NCBI GenBank assembly: GCA_963995505.1
Contig: OZ023180.1
Coordinates: forward strand, 16,878,689-16,942,688
Direction of reading: 5' to 3'
DNA length: 64,000 nt
Source: Hypericum androsaemum
Taxonomy: Eukaryota > Streptophyta > Magnoliopsida > Malpighiales > Hypericaceae
Part shown: one piece after another, positions 35,619-46,620 of the stretch
How positions within the stretch are numbered: the first letter of the stretch is position 1
Layout: the number at the start of each line of letters is the position of its first letter
Notes under the pieces: generated by a model
Databases searched by the model: none
What the model saw: only the letters and a program-made list of their open reading frames with translations
What the model was told of the DNA's origin: nothing
Program-made: the position numbers and the translations under genes

Positions 35619-36344
35619 TAGGGATGGCAGAAATACCCATATCTTGAGGGTTGGATCCTACTCTTACCCTACGGGTCTAGGGTATGTTGACTTTGACTGG
35701 GTCTAGGGTAGGGTATGGATATGGGTCCATGTTTAGAGGTAGGGTCTAGGGTAGGGTATGAATTCATAGCTAGACCCTGTAGGTCGGACCCTACCCTTAC
35801 ATTTTTACCATATTTTAGACTCTACCCTAATTAGACTCTAGTTAGACCCTTGTTAGACCGTATTGATAATATATATAATATACTTAACTTTAACATATTT
35901 ATTATGTTATTCCGCAACTAGCTTAGAAGATGTCGTGAATGATGGATCACTAGAAGCTGATATGCTATATTTTTTTTTGTTAAATTATTTATATACTTCA
36001 AACTCTAAAAAAAAACTTTGGACTATTGAAATTAAATTACAAAATTTGATGTTTCATCAATTTTCTATTGAATGTTGATGTGTAACGTAGTAGATGTCTT
36101 GAATTTATTTAAATTTTATATAAAAATTAAGTTTTGATTAAAAATTATCAAAATACAGAACGTTAAAGGGTCGGACCCTGCAGACCCTGTATACCCTTGG
36201 TCTCCAGGAGGGTAGGGTATGAATCTAACAATAAAAAATTTGTAGGGTCGAGGGTAGGGTATGGGTCCATTCAAAAAAACTAGGGTATGGGTAGGGGTAG
36301 GGTTTTATCAATACCCTACCCTACCCTACCCATTGCCATCCCTA
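35619..36344. mobile_element. hAT-type non-autonomous element with 8-bp target duplication
   Basis: Ends TAGGGATGGCA ... TGCCATCCCTA are inverted repeats. A perfect 8-bp target duplication AGTTTAGG is at 35611-35618 and 36345-36352, the hAT signature. Both arms are filled with degenerate 'tagggtaggg' and 'gggtctagggta' repeats in opposite orientation. The middle is AT-rich and has no transposase. Confidence 0.92.
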
Positions 36345-36352
36345 AGTTTAGG

Positions 36353-36709
36353 TTCTGATTTCGATGAATTTTTGAGCCTGTTTGTTATAGTTATTCCAAT
36401 TATCGTTGATTTTTTTATAATTGGATATTGTGGATCCATTATTTTGTGAAATCAATGTAATTCGCTGTTTAGTACTTTACGTACTAGTATTACAAAATTA
36501 TAAGTTGAATAACAAGAATTAATTGTTCGGATTTTTTTTTGCCCTATTTTTCTAAGTGATATTAATATGTATCAACTGCATGCCATGTAGTTTTGACCCT
36601 TTTGAATTTGATGGCAAGTGGTTTAAAATGCACGAGCGAGTGAGAATTAAAGTTCTGACATTTTAGTCACACATGCAGTCTCACTCCTACTTTGTGGATA
36701 CCTAGTATA
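36353..36709. other. Intergenic spacer
   Basis: AT-rich; no gene or repeat recognised. Confidence 0.4.
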
Positions 36710-37345
36710 TTAGGTGATCTCAAATTCTATGTGGCTGATGACATGGCTCGCAAAAAAAATGGAAAAAAACTGACTTATGGTTTGATTGATTTATACTTTC
36801 ATACACTATGATTTAAAATATATAAAATTAATTAGTGAGGTTGAAATTTTGACACTTTAATGACACGAAAAAACTCTTAATTATTCCAGCCTAGGGTTGG
36901 GTTCCCTCTCCTCTGTGGTAGAACGAAGACAATTCGACAAAGAGCTTGCTCCTACGTGCTCAAAGATCAAAGATGAAGAGACCCTCTGCTAAAGAAGTGG
37001 ACCCACTTTAAACACCCCTAACGAGCGAATGACTCGACTCCAAAGTTCTCATGCATTTTTTCTCTCCTCCGCTTGAGACGATCAAGAGAAATGTTGAAAA
37101 CAAAGATAATACGGTCAAACAGAGGGTCAAATCTGCTCCTCATATCATTAAAGTGTTTAAACAATAATTCGCATTCACTAATTTGATGCATTTAACATAA
37201 AGTATAAAAGTAAAAAATCGATCAAACCACATGGTATGTAAATTAAAATTTTTTATATTTGATAGACTATATCATCAACTACGTGGAAGATCTGAGATGT
37301 CACATTTAAGGTGGTCAGACAGCATGAAAAAAAATTGTATAAAGT
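36710..37345. repeat. Inverted repeat, fold-back element candidate
   Basis: The left arm (about 36,710-36,870, with 'gatctcaaattctatgtggctgatgaca' and 'tatggtttgattgatttatac') is echoed inverted in the right arm (about 37,130-37,345, with 'tgatcgatttt' and 'gacatctcagatcttccacgtag' in reverse complement). Identity is moderate and the borders are unclear, with no clean target duplication. The 260-bp centre contains CT-rich text. A MULE-like fold-back origin is likely. Confidence 0.55.
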
Positions 37346-37439
37346 GTGAAAACTTCAAACCTCAATCATTAAATTGATGTCCTTTTTAGAATAGTTTGAT
37401 GCGATTTAAACAACATTAATGACCAAAATCATATGATAT

Positions 37440-38186
37440 TGCTGGGTATGGAGCCTGAGTACGGTGAAGTATTCGGGTGGCTCGAATGAAGAGCTTTGAG
37501 GTTGATCGAGGTGGCGATCGAGTTCGAGTGGCGGAGTCGAGTGAAGACGAAGTTGAGGCGAAACACTAGTGCACTCATTATGGGATCGACTGAAATGGTA
37601 CACAAGAAGTAAAGCGGAGAAGCGGAGCTGCTGAAGGGCTGGTGGGCATCAGCCAACTAGCGGCCGCTAGTTGGAACTTGCAGGCGCAAGTCAACTAGCG
37701 ACCGCTAGTACCCCACTCCAGGAGCTTTTGCGAGAGTCTACTGGCGATCGCCAGTTTAGCCGAGAAAAGTTGCAAAGTTGGACAAGTTTGTCCCTGCTCG
37801 CCTCAAAAGACCTAGAATAGAGGGTGCCTCTATAAATACCCCCTTGTCTCATTGAATGGGTGTGGTTGCCATTTGCCAAAACTCTCCAAAGAGAAAAAGA
37901 GAAAAAAGAGAGAAGAGGAGAGAAAGAGTGAGCCAAGTGTGGCATCCATTACAGTGAGCGAGTGAAGCTCCACGTGTGTGTGCGTGACATAGTAGAATCT
38001 CTCCTGGCTTGGACGCCCCCGGAGGTAGATTGTTGAGGATCGAACCAGGTGAACAAATTTTGTGTGTCCCTCCTTTTGTGCTTTCCTTTGCGTTTGTAGT
38101 TCGTGCTTAATTTGCGTTGTGCTTGCTCGTGATTGTATTGTCCGTTGCGTTGTGTGGGTCCACAGGAAAATGGGCAATTCCCAACA
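37440..38186 (+). mobile_element. Solo LTR with clustered palindromes
   Basis: A 747-bp segment starting TGCTGGGTATGG and ending TTCCCAACA, flanked by a near-perfect 5-bp duplication (gatat at 37435-37439, gatac at 38187-38191). A TATA box (CTCTATAAATACCC) lies near 37,830, followed by a GA-rich leader, then GT-rich text, as in a copia-type U3-R-U5. No retrotransposon protein is beside it. The first base pair of the left border (TGCT for TGTT) is a probable mutation. Confidence 0.82.
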
Positions 38187-38191
38187 GATAC

Positions 38192-38639
38192 GTGAGTCAA
38201 CTTTTCCAAAAAAATAACAACCTCACCGAGGGTCGCTTTTCTCATTAATTACTAGACTTGGTACATTTCCCTTGGTTAAAAAAAAAATTCCGGCGACTTT
38301 TGGACTTTGACAAGGAAATAATTAAATTAAATAACATTAATAATCTGCCTCTTTTGTTCCCTAAAATAAATCTTAGTCAAATCAGTACTACCCTCCTTGT
38401 CTGATACTGAAGCTGCGGTCAAAGAAAAGGAGGTGACTTTTGATCTAATTAATTGTACATTTAATCATAGCCATCTCGCCGAATTCTTTTTTTCCCTTGT
38501 GCGACTCTCCCATCCGCACCCATATTCTCCATTCTTTTATCTCGTCTGAATTGTTGTTCAGACCAGATCATACTTTGATAATGCCGCGTCGGAAAACCAA
38601 TTACAACCACCTAAGATTTAACTATTCATGAGAATTCAT
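38192..38639. other. Spacer and 3' flank of the MYB gene
   Basis: No gene seen. It contains the presumed 3' UTR of the minus-strand MYB gene. Confidence 0.5.
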
Positions 38640-39561
38640 CTACAGCATCTCTTCCATACCACCGGATTTAAGGAACACATCGTACCAAAAATCCATGTCA
38701 TCATCGTCAAGAACTGGACTGTGACCTGGAGGATAATAGCTCGAATCCAAAGACTCGCTTCGCCTCTGAGATTGTATTTCCTCCATCGAATTGTTAAGCG
38801 GAGACATGCCAGGACCTTCAGCCAATTCCAGGTCCAACCAAAGTTCATCGTCAATGGGAGAGAAATTCTTGGACCCCGAGTCCGTGTTTTCGCTTACCAA
38901 ACTCGTCAAATCTTTCGTAGAATCGGCATGATCACCGGAGGAATCCTGAGTAGGCGATGGTGCCGGTGTAACATCCGTCTTTTTGGGACGACGTTTTGGT
39001 GTATTGGGATCTGATTTTGTGTCTTGTCGATGAGGAAGTTTCTTCTTCAAGTACGTATGCCATACGTTCTTTATCTCATTATCTGTCCTCCCCGGTAAGC
39101 TTGATGCTATGGTTGACCACCTACAAAATGGAAATCAATAAATTGGAAGTTCTTTGAAATAACATAATTTAATATGGAAGTTTATAATAAATACATAAAA
39201 TGTACCTATTTCCAAGAGTTGCATGCAATTGAATGATAGTATTCTCTTCTTCTTGGGTGAAGTTCCCTCTCTTTATGTCCGGTCTTAGGTAGTTTATCCA
39301 CCGGAGTCTGCAACTCTTCCCACATCGTAACAAGCCTTCAAAATGGAAAGGAAAGACCATTTACTGTGAGATTATATTTAAGTAACCCTTTCTTCTTTAT
39401 ATTAGAACACAAATAGATAGGTATGTACCTGCTTTCCTGGGAAGTGCACGCCAATTGGTGTGGCCGTGGTTATGGATGAAGGAAACGAGTATCGTATCTT
39501 CTTCGGGTGTCCATGGCCCCTTCTTCAACCCCGTCTTCTCGCAACAAGGAGCTCTACCCAT
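38640..39561 (-). CDS. R2R3-MYB transcription factor, subgroup 2 (MYB13/14/15-like)
   Basis: Three exons, 39561-39429 (133 bp), 39335-39206 (130 bp) and 39120-38640, the standard R2R3-MYB intron pattern, giving 247 aa. It starts [21 protein letters not shown]2 has its three Trp; in R3 the first Trp is Phe (RGNFTQEEE), as usual. R3 ends [15 protein letters not shown], and the C-terminus has [16 protein letters not shown], features of subgroup 2 factors known for cold, defence and stilbene/phenylpropanoid control. R3 lacks the [DE]Lx2[RK]x3Lx6Lx3R signature needed to bind R/B-type bHLH partners. A nuclear DNA-binding activator is inferred. The target genes cannot be told from sequence. Confidence 0.95.
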
Positions 39562-39994
39562 TTTCGACGAAGGGAGAGAGATGGTATCTGGGTTTGCTCC
39601 TAACTGTGGGATGGAGGCTTGTTAAAGGGTGCACGGTGGCTATTTATCCTTTTGTTGGGAATGAATTGAGGAGTGGCCAAATTGTATTGTCTTGTGTTTG
39701 AAAAGTCTAAAAAAGCAGATTCAACGGCGCCTTGTAGCTTCCTGGAAAGTCCGGCTCGAATTCAGTGGGGACTAGACTAGTTCTCATTGATGAGGACAGG
39801 GACAATATTGGTACACCACTATTAAAAAAACTACAAATTAGGAAATATATTTATATAATTAATTAAAAAGGAAATAAATCTCATTTAATTACCCTAAATC
39901 ATGTAACAACACTATCAATAACACAAAAAAATACTAGAAAATAATACAATTATGGACAATAATACAATTTATGGAAACAAAATTATGGGAATAT
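39562..39994. other. MYB promoter region
   Basis: Read on the minus strand, a TATA-like GATAAATAG lies near 39,640-39,650, about 85 bp upstream of the start codon. No other element was recognised. Confidence 0.45.
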
Positions 39995-40505
39995 TGATAT
40001 CCGTACTCGGATATTGGTTTCCTTTGACTATGATATTGGTGTCCTTCTATGATATTGATTTTCTTCTACTCTGATATTGGTGTCCTTCTACTCTGATCTT
40101 CTGTGATATTGGTACCCTTGTTCTCAGATATTGGTATACTTCTTCTCGGGTATTGGTTTCATTCTTCTATGATATTGGTTTCATTCTTCTTCTCGGGTAT
40201 TGGTACCATTATAATTGAACAGGAATACCATTTGAATGGTATTGGTTTCATTCTTCTCCGATATTGGTATCCTTCTTCTCCGATATTGGTATTATTTTTT
40301 TCTAATATTGGTATCCTTCTTTTCTAGTATTGGTATTGAAAATAATTCTGAAATCAATATAAATTTAAACTGAAACCAATTCAGATACAAAAATACCAGT
40401 ATCAATAACAAATATTTAATTATTTAATACCAATATCAGATAACGTGCATACCAATATCACTACACAAATATACCAATATTACTACAGAAATATACTAAT
40501 ATCAG
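39995..40505. repeat. ATATTGGT repeat array with inverted arm
   Basis: About fifteen irregular copies of 'gatattggtatccttcttctc'-type units run to 40,345. Around 40,390-40,505 the complementary ACCAATATC-type units appear, so the locus can fold back on itself. The single plus-strand ORF of 74 codons is a reading of the repeat. No transposon ends were identified. Confidence 0.75.
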
Positions 40506-41972
40506 TCACTAAATGGTCTCTCCGTCGGACTTGTGGCCGAACTTGCAGCAACGACGAAGTCTCAATGGCCGAACGACGCTGGATGGGGGCCTAATCGGTT
40601 TCTAATCAACGAACCCACATAAGAAATCGTCCAATGATCAACTTCCTGACCAGAAAGGCAGCATCGGGTTGGAAGGATTAGAAGAATATGGGTCTATCAT
40701 GAGCATAATCAAACACAACCTACACCACCATAAAATCATTGATGATTATTCAATCAGATCCATCAAACATAAAATTTAGTAGGCAACAAGACACATAGAG
40801 CAGACAAAAAGTTACCTGCAACATCGAACGCCAGTTCAATTTTGAAGCCCAAGGAAAGCTGCACTTGGAGACAAGATCTTAATGAGCTTTGTCTATTAGG
40901 TCATTCATGGAGGTAGGGAAGAGAGACGGAGGTAAGATTTTTAGGTTTTTTTTAAACTAAAAGCAAAAAGCCCTATAAGACGTTGTTTTCGGTAGGGTTT
41001 TTTTTGGCAAATTCAGAAGGGGTGGAGGCGGAAATTCAGGGATTTTTTTGGATCTTTAGCTGGATTTTTTTGGATAAAAATACTATTGTACCCTCAAATG
41101 ATAATGATCGTCAGATCTGAAAATGACTTTTGAAAATTAAATCCTATGGCCCAAATTTAGTCCATACTATGTGGATGACTTTTATGTAGTTCCCACTGAA
41201 TCCAAATCCAGAAAGCCCCTCTCAAATATCCACAAACCAATTATAGATCAGTATGTGATTTTTCTAATGCATGGTTTGGAGCGAAAGATTTCCACTTTCG
41301 TCGTGTTGTGAGACTGATCATTAAAGTACTACTATTTGCAGCGAAAACTATAATCCAGAAGAGTAAAATATGGACAGCCAATTGACCACGGACAGCTTGG
41401 CTTGATCTAACTCATGAGCATAGTTACGTACCTGATTGTTAACGTCAATAGAATTTCCACGCAGAAAACCTAACTAAAATGACTTGGCGGCTGTAGAGTG
41501 GCATATTAGTTTTCCGCACAATCTAAATTAGAGCCGAATAGAATTCTTTGTTAAATTAGAATAAATTTTTCAGCACTTGATCTAAGTGCTCGTTGATAGT
41601 ACATTGAATTTCTTTTATCGAATATATATTGAAGATCATGTTGATTACGAACCACTTGATAGGATTTTATCTATCCTTCTCGGCTGGTTTATTTAAAATG
41701 TAACAACCATATCAACTATTTTTTTTATACATTAGATAACATTTGGTTTGTGTTTGTATTTTAATTAGTTTGCCTATAACTCCTATTGGTTATATAAAAG
41801 GGGTTTAAATAGATTTGATTGATGATCAATAAAATTAGCTCCTTGAGCTAAATTAAATTTAACAAAATATATGAATGATGCTCATCGTACGCCTTTTTGT
41901 GTGTCAACAAATATCTCTAATTAGTCAAATTATACCACTCCATCCAATTAATATAAAATTCTTCTATTTTGT
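40506..41972. other. Intergenic DNA
   Basis: No gene supported; mixed AT-rich text with CT- and T-rich stretches near 40,940-41,060. Probably eroded repeats. Confidence 0.4.
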
Positions 41973-41980
41973 ATAAAAAG

Positions 41981-42451
41981 CATGGTTTTCAAATACGACC
42001 CGGACTTACCTCCGGGTTGTATTTCAACCGATCAGACCGGTTAGACTGTCGGTCAGACCGGTATTTTATATATATATTAAAATATATTTTTATTAATATT
42101 TTAACTACCCATATCCCACAACCTCAATTTTTTATTTCTTTTTTGACCCACTATAACCTTGAAATCCTAAAAAAAAAATATTCAACCAAACATGATTTTT
42201 CTCTTTTTTATTATGGTTTGGTCGATTTTTTTTGTCAAAATATCTGACTAACCATGATTTTTTGGTCAAGATAGCTGATTTTTTGGTTCACCTTACGAAC
42301 CAGAAAAAACGGAGTCAAAAATTTGGTCAAACTACGGTGTCCGACCATTTTTTGGGCGGTTGGTAATATGGGCAATTTTCTGGCCAAACTGGGTATGCTC
42401 TTCTGACCGAATCATGGTCTGACCGGTCAGACCGTGTATTTAATAACTATG
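41981..42451. mobile_element. hAT-type MITE, CATGGTTTT family, copy 1
   Basis: Starts CATGGTTTTCAAATACGACC and ends in the inverted 'gtgtatttaataactatg'. A perfect 8-bp target duplication ATAAAAAG is at 41973-41980 and 42452-42459. The interior has 'gaccggtcagaccg'-type repeats and no ORF. The 8-bp duplication points to hAT. Confidence 0.9.
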
Positions 42452-42459
42452 ATAAAAAG

Positions 42460-44324
42460 GTAAATTACTCTTCTCGTGTAGGTTAAATCTACGATTGGGT
42501 TCCCCATGTTCGGTAAATAATTTTTCTTTACCATGTGTTTAGTTTTATTATACCCTTAGGTCTCTGTTGCCAGAATCTGTAAATTTTTTCGGCGAAGCTC
42601 CACTTGAAAAGACAAATATGTCCCCTTGTAAAAATACTACTCACTCTCCCCTACTAAAAAATTACCCCAACTCTCCTCTCTTCTCTCCCAGAACACTATA
42701 ACAACGTGTCAATCTCGGCACACCAAATCGACCTCGCCACTTCCCATCTTCATCTTCGACCAACCCACCCTCATTATTCCCCCAATTTCACTCGGCCAGG
42801 GTTTCCCCCAATTTTTGTTTGAGAAAATCCTAATTTTATGAATCTTCTAGAGTTGTGGGATTCTTTGGAGTTGTGGGAAGATGGAAGGCATGTTGCACTC
42901 CTTAGAGCTCGTCCTCAAGGGTAAGTCCCAATTTTTTACAATATAGACCCTATTTGTTATAGTTACATCATGATGGTTGAAGATGCATACAAGGCATTTG
43001 CCATTGAAAGTGCATCGTCCAAGTTTAGACTTGAACCGGGGAGGAAAATTACTAGTGATGAAGATGTTTTGTTCTTGTTCGAATATCACAAGTATGATGA
43101 AATTATTCAGATATATATTCATCCTGAAAAAAAGGTGTACCTATTACTGCTATAAGCTCGAAAGGGAAGGTATTGTATGTTCAGAATTTTTCCACTTTCT
43201 CCAAATAAAAAGACATAAATTTATGTTACTCTGCAACTTTTTTATGGTTTGTATAGAGGACAGCTAGAATAACAACATTAATGCAAAGTTGGTGGACATT
43301 TGAAAAGTTAGGGGTCATTATCCCAAGCTCTTAAAAATATCTCTCCTCACAGACGGTCTAGGACTTCTCTAAAAAATTCTAGCCGGCTTTGCCCTAACTG
43401 GCCCACAACTGCTGTTGCTGGCCACCACCTTCGCCCCACCCGCCTCCCTCCCGCTGTCTCTCTGCTTTTATTGGCTCGTACTTATCTAGATTCTATTTTT
43501 TGCACTCACAACTTCACACCATCACTGTTGCTGCCGCACCTCCACCGTTGTCGCACCTTCTTCTTATTTGCTCCCTGCTCCGGCAAGATCTTCAGAGCAA
43601 GGGACTCATCGCCAGATCAAGCCCAATCTGACCAGCTTTCGACCAGATCTGCCAACTCTCGGTCAGGTCTGGTACGCTCCTAGCCAGCTCGGCAATTAAA
43701 CGCCCAACTCTGAAGCAACTCACCATTGAAGAAAGCTCTTGACAGAGAGCCCACCGGCGGCCGCATTCAGCCGGAGGAGTTGGTCATCGCGGTGACCACT
43801 TCAGCAGCTGGGTCCTTTCTGGATGCTTTATTTTTATAATTATTTGTTGAGTCATCTATTTGCTTTTAAAGTTGGTTGCTATGTAAGGTTTAATGTTTAT
43901 TGATATTAGTATTATGTATAAGCCTGTTTGCATATGTTTTGATTGGCCTTGGTTTGATCCTTTAGCTATAGATTTGGTGATTACTGGAGCATGTTCATTG
44001 ATTCTACCATTTATTTGTTATTTCTTGGACGAATCTGAATTAACCAGACTGTTATCTTCGTGTTATATAGCCTATTGAAGGCCCTTTCTTAGCTACACCC
44101 TGCGTGCAATGTTATAGAGATTGTTAGCCAACAATAGGTTCAGCCAAATTCTCAGTATGTCGTCTCTTGGCACGTACCACCTGTAATGTAAAAATTGATT
44201 TAGCTCTCAATTCGATATTGTAGTACTGGAGTATGCAGAATTTATCTTGTAACCGTTGTTATTATGTTCTACTTTGCAATCCAATTTTTTGGGAAAGGTT
44301 CATTTTCAATATCTGTGATTTCGC
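42460..44324. other. Intergenic DNA with transposon-like traces
   Basis: 42,462-42,640 resembles the MITE at 786-1100 (similar start and the Ccacttgaaa block). At 42,970-43,155 a plus-strand frame (EDAYKAFAIESASSKFRLEP) reads like protein, with no family I can name; a transposase N-terminus is possible. 43,360-43,830 is more GC-rich with no convincing frame. Confidence 0.4.
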
Positions 44325-45000
44325 AATTTTTGCGATGCGATCTTGAGGTCTGTAAATAATTTTTTAAGTCCTATGATTTACATCTTTTTTTTTGCGTCAG
44401 AGGCACGGGACCCTCCCTGAGTCAAAATTGACTCTGTTACCTAGTTCACAATATCAGGTGGCAAGCAATGTCATACATTTTTGCCCAGTTGGTATGATGA
44501 GTTGGCACAAGATAAAATATAAATTTCAGTCACTTATTTCTTGTAGTTTTTCAAAAATTACTCCTTTAACCCTAACCCAACCAATCTCCTTCAACCCACA
44601 ACCCAACTCAACCCATCTTCTTCAACTTATTTCTTTATAGTTTTTCAGTCACTTACTACTGGGAGTTTGGTTTTTTTATTATTGACTTTGAAAGTTGAAG
44701 AAGATGGGTTGGGTTGGATTGGGCTAGGTTAGGTTGGGTTGGGTTGCGGTTAATGGAGAAATTTTTGAAAAACTATAAATAAATAAGTGATTGAAATGGA
44801 TATTTTATTTCGTCCCAACTCAGCTTACCCACTGGGCAAAAATGTCCGATGTGGCGTGCCAACTCAGCAGTGAAACGACGTTGTTTCTAGGTTTAGAGTC
44901 AATTTTTGGTCCCGACCTTTCTCGAGCCTCTGGCGCAAAAAAAATGTAAACCACAGGACTTAAAATGTGGTTTATTGACCTCAAGATCACATTGCAAAAA
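44325..45000. repeat. 0.68-kb near-palindrome (giant hairpin)
   Basis: The left arm 44325-44640 and right arm 44690-45000 are reverse complements over almost their full length. Matched blocks include 'gatcttgaggtc', 'taagtcct.tg.tttaca', 'gcg.cagaggc', 'gagtcaa.attga', 'tttttgcccag' and 'agtttttcaaaaat'. The loop is about 50 bp. No ORF. Probably a MULE-like fold-back MITE; no clear target duplication. Confidence 0.85.
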
Positions 45001-45576
45001 ATGAGAATAATAGGTATCAAATGTGAACTTTTTCCTAATTTTTTATGAAAAACTTCTACGTCACCTACTTAAAGAGTTAGAATAACAACATAGTTTAATA
45101 TCCTTTTCAAACTTCAAAGATCTGTAGATATTTTATTGGGGATGTGGCATCCCATTCACGTGCATTAAAAAAATGAAATCTAATTGCCAGTCAAATTTTC
45201 AAAAAACTGAAAAAGTTAAATTGCCAGTCAAGCGCCAGACTGGCAGCCGGGATAGCTGGTCAATAAAATCCGTCGGTCTCATGACATATTGCCGTCGACG
45301 GACTGTCCGATGAATGATACTGCACAATAATGAGTAATACATGGTATGACCGCATATTAATTTATAAATAATATTATATAACCAAATTAATAAAATCTAA
45401 AATACTTAAAATAAAACTTTATGAAATCAGTTGTAAATTTAATTTTCGTTTACTTTAATTGTGTAAATTTACTAAGATATTATACCATTGGAATAATTCC
45501 CCATTACATATAGGTATGTCTAAGTGTGAAAAAAACAAGAGAAAAATGTAGAATTGACCGTATTCACACCGGAATT

Positions 45577-46130
45577 TAGGGATGTCAATAGATAGAATAT
45601 TGGTAGGATCTTTGAAGAGTTTGACCCATATCCTACATTGGATCCTCGAAAAAATTCAATACTAGACCGACTTCTTATCTTTAGGATTCACAAAGTCTGC
45701 AGGGTCCGGACTATTGAATTAAATGTAAGATATTTTTTATAGTTTATATATATATATATATATATAATTTAAATAAATTATTATGAACATGTGAAGATTA
45801 ACATATGAGATAACTAGTATATCAATAAAAAATAGAATTATGGAGTCAATATCACGAAGCATATTATATAATATTTGAAAATTCTATGACAATTTATAAG
45901 TAAAAAATAAAATAAAGGGGTTTAATATAGCTAAGGTAGGATCCAAAATATGATAAATGTATGACAAAAATTTATAGGATTCTTACATTACTTTAGACTT
46001 CACCTCTGAATTCATAATCATTACTCTACCTCAGACCAATCAAAATTACCTCAGACCAATCAAAATTAACATACCCTAGATTCACGGATAAAATGTCCGA
46101 TCCACGATATAATTATTTATGCCATCCGTA
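45577..46130. mobile_element. Degenerate hAT-like element, TAGGGATG family
   Basis: Left end TAGGGATGTCAA; right end ATGCCATCCGTA in reverse complement matches it with two changes. The flanking octamers ccggaatt and atgaaatt agree at five of eight bases. The family resembles the element at 35619-36344. The body is AT-rich with a (TA)n run near 45,745. Confidence 0.5.
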
Positions 46131-46344
46131 ATGAAATTCTTGTTCAAAACCGGATCCAGATAATAATTAGTCTAGTTCGGATCCTTGTTGACGAAAATTA
46201 GTTATCCGCTCCGGTTCGAGACTCTCCGCAAAGAAACGAAAAAAAGACCGATTCGCAATTTTCCATTTAGGCCACGCAGCCAAGGCCCACTTTCTTCGAC
46301 TAATACTTTCCCCAAATTGATTCCCAATTTTTCCCAACCCTAAA

Positions 46345-46620
46345 ATGGTCGCTCCTCCTTCTAGTTCAAGTACACCACCGCAGCTCATATTTCCTAGTCC
46401 ACGGACGGAGGGACAGGAAGGCCAAGAAAGAAAGGCAAGGTATGAAAGGGAGCGGTTCACAAAAGTAGGTAAAATTTACCAACGAACTCTTAGATCAATT
46501 ATCGAGAACGTTAGCTCAATCGGGGATTGGCAGCTGGAACCTTTAGTACTTGAGCTGAGAGATGATCTGCTAGCTCTACACTTTTTGTCGGTTTCAACTT
46601 ATTCCAAGATCTCGAATTGA
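46345..46620 (+). CDS. Small hypothetical protein, 91 aa
   Basis: Single ORF starting in a good context (aaaATGG). The N-terminus is Ser/Pro-rich (MVAPPSSSSTPPQLIFPSP), then charged (GQERKARYERERF), then looks helical (KVGKIYQRTLRSIIENVSSI ... LEPLVLELRDDLLALHFLSV). Amino-acid use is protein-like, unlike chance AT-rich frames nearby. I do not recognise a family. It could be the first exon of a larger gene, since no partner exon was identified, or a gene fragment. Confidence 0.4.
   Translation: MVAPPSSSSTPPQLIFPSPRTEGQEGQERKARYERERFTKVGKIYQRTLRSIIENVSSIGDWQLEPLVLELRDDLLALHFLSVSTYSKISN

Noticed and set aside
35640..36340. Interstitial telomere sequence
   Set aside because: The units are variants of gggtaggg/ccctaccc and not the plant TTTAGGG repeat, and they lie within clear hAT ends.
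43471..43683. Small secreted-type ORF
   Set aside because: Cys/Ser-rich text without stable signal peptide, no splice or promoter context, one of many short frames in the area.
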